NCBI GenBank assembly: GCA_041485905.1
Contig: JBGPKK010000128.1
Coordinates: 1-13,124, forward strand
Source of the DNA: JAHFUI01 sp041485905
GTDB lineage: Bacteria; Acidobacteriota; Vicinamibacteria; Vicinamibacterales; CAVVIG01
Length of the DNA: 13,124 bases
Reading direction: 5' to 3'
Shown: positions 12,196 through 13,124 of the stretch, in pieces
How positions within the stretch are numbered: position 1 is the first letter of the stretch
Layout of the letters: the number at the start of each line of letters is the position of its first letter
Translations under genes and position numbers: made by a program
The notes under the pieces: model-generated
Database searches by the model: none
What the model saw: the letters and a program-made list of their open reading frames with translations, nothing else
What the model was told of the DNA's origin: nothing

Positions 12196-13124
12196 ATGAC
12201 GTCACGGCTCGTGCGTGTCCTGGCCTGCCTGCTGTGTGTGCTTCCAGCGGCAACGAATGTATCCGCCGCTGGCGCGAGCTGCGACCGTGCGTGCCTCAGA
12301 AGTCTGCTCGATCAGTACCTGGACGCGGTGATCAAGCACGATCCTTCGAAAGCGCCGTTATTCGTCGGTTTCCGGCAAACGGAAAACGCGGTCGTCTTCC
12401 GTCTCGGGACTGGCGCGTGGAAGACGATCACCGCGCTCGGGAAGGTGCAGCGACGATATCTGGATCCGATCAGCGGCCAGGCGGGATTTTTCGGCATCGT
12501 CGAGGAGAGCGACGGGCCGTCGGTCGCGACGCTCCGACTGCGGGTGGAAGATCGAAAGATCGCCGACGCGGAATGGATTATCGCGCGCAAGGACGCCTGG
12601 GGTCCCAATGGGCCCGGCGGCAACGCGTTGAATCCCGAAAGCCTCGTGGCGAACCCGCCTCAGGAGAGAACGGTTCCCAAAGAGGCGCGATCGTCTCGCG
12701 ACGCGATGCTGGCGGTCGCCAACAGCTACTTCGATGGGCTCTCGACTCACGACGGCACGATCATCATGCACGAGCCAGGATGCACGCGCATCGAGAACGG
12801 CACGATGATGACCGGACGCGGCGCCCGTGGGGCCGCTCCGGCGCGAGGCGGCGCGGCGGAGAGTCGAGGTCCGCAAACAGCGGCCGGCCCGGCGCCCGGT
12901 GGCGGAGACTGCTCGTCCAATCTCGAGCAGCTCAATGTGTCGCTGGTCGCCGCCCGCCGGTACCCGATCGTCGACGAAGAAGCAGGCGTCGTTCTGGGCC
13001 TGGTCGTCTTCATGCGGAAACCGGGCACCGCGACGCGGCGAAACCTGCTCAGCGAATGGTTCTTCATCGATAACAACAGGATTCGCACCATCTATGCGGC
13101 CATGTTCTATCCGCCGCCGGAGGC
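12196..13124 (+). CDS. Exported protein with two NTF2/SnoaL-like units, cut by window end
   Basis: Open to the right edge: 309 complete codons, no stop. ATG 12196 is preceded by AGGGAG (12184-12189) at 6 nt. Signal peptide 1-24 (cut near VSAAG), then CDRACLRSLLDQYLDAVIKHDP (29-50) with a Cys29-Cys33 pair. Residues 35-132 (helical start, GFFGIVEES, LRLRVEDRKIADAEWII) and 168-303 (MLAVANSYFDGLSTHDG, CTRIENG, PIVDEEAGVVLGLVVF, FFIDNNRIRTIYA) each read like an NTF2/SnoaL-type cone-shaped fold: helix with hDx, curved sheet, final DxxRI strand. No family name is assured. A Gly/Ala/Arg-rich insert (207-237) interrupts the second unit between Cys196 and Cys239. It lies 40 nt after the DUF1552 stop with no terminator seen, so it may belong to the same operon. 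By family length only a few residues should be missing. Confidence 0.88.
   Translation, partial: MTSRLVRVLACLLCVLPAATNVSAAGASCDRACLRSLLDQYLDAVIKHDPSKAPLFVGFRQTENAVVFRLGTGAWKTITALGKVQRRYLDPISGQAGFFGIVEESDGPSVATLRLRVEDRKIADAEWIIARKDAWGPNGPGGNALNPESLVANPPQERTVPKEARSSRDAMLAVANSYFDGLSTHDGTIIMHEPGCTRIENGTMMTGRGARGAAPARGGAAESRGPQTAAGPAPGGGDCSSNLEQLNVSLVAARRYPIVDEEAGVVLGLVVFMRKPGTATRRNLLSEWFFIDNNRIRTIYAAMFYPPPE

Noticed and set aside
12234..13073. 279-aa plus-strand frame near the right edge
   Set aside because: Arg/Ser-rich and without any signal or fold; the neighbouring frame from ATG 12196 has a ribosome site, signal peptide and coherent beta-strand pattern up to the edge.
1..13124. CRISPR arrays, tRNA, rRNA, insertion sequences, integrases or phage genes
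   Set aside because: No regular spacer-repeat pattern, tRNA-like cloverleaf, transposase motif or terminal inverted repeat was seen by eye. A tRNAscan or Infernal run would settle the RNA genes.

Overview
The window looks like chromosomal DNA from an uncultured Acidobacteriota, probably class Vicinamibacteria. This is inferred from high GC, exported proteins with RTPDGKPDLSGIW-type and RGGRGAAP-type sequence, and the pairing of a DUF1587/1595/1592/1588/1585 cytochrome-like protein with a DUF1552 protein. There is no rRNA, tRNA or marker gene to confirm it. No CRISPR array, insertion sequence, phage gene or integrase is visible. The window is dominated by proteins predicted to leave the cytoplasm.

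Layout, left to right. (1) Positions 18-2233, minus strand: a secreted metal-dependent amidohydrolase followed 8 nt later by a secreted beta-rich protein of unknown function. (2) 2234-2654: mostly non-coding, with a degenerate ACACAAAG-like repeat and one doubtful small tail-anchored ORF. (3) 2655-3448, plus strand: three very small genes (62, 79 and 80 aa), namely an unknown conserved protein, a two-helix membrane protein and a DUF7662-like protein. (4) 3449-3546: convergent spacer ending in a 7-bp tandem repeat. (5) 3547-6656, minus strand: a three-gene operon. It starts with a secreted fusion of a beta-rich domain and a metallo-beta-lactamase fold that has lost most metal ligands, followed by a DUF6152 protein (stop and start codons overlap) and a second secreted beta-rich protein. 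(6) 6657-6838: divergent promoter region. (7) 6839-12155, plus strand: a tight operon of an exported ankyrin-repeat protein, a di-haem DUF1592-family protein and a Tat-exported DUF1552 protein, joined by two 4-nt ATGA overlaps. (8) 12196 to the right edge: an exported protein, cut by the window end, that appears to hold two NTF2/SnoaL-like units.

The two operons that diverge from 6657-6838 are the most interesting part. The rightward one couples an exported ankyrin scaffold to a c-type cytochrome-like protein and its DUF1552 partner; the functions of these families are not established. The leftward one holds a pseudo-metallo-beta-lactamase fused to a domain that also occurs in two other proteins of the window, plus a DUF6152 protein whose predicted mature N-terminus is His-His, a possible copper site. 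These roles are inferences from family knowledge and motifs; no catalytic activity can be assigned from sequence except, in general terms, the amidohydrolase.
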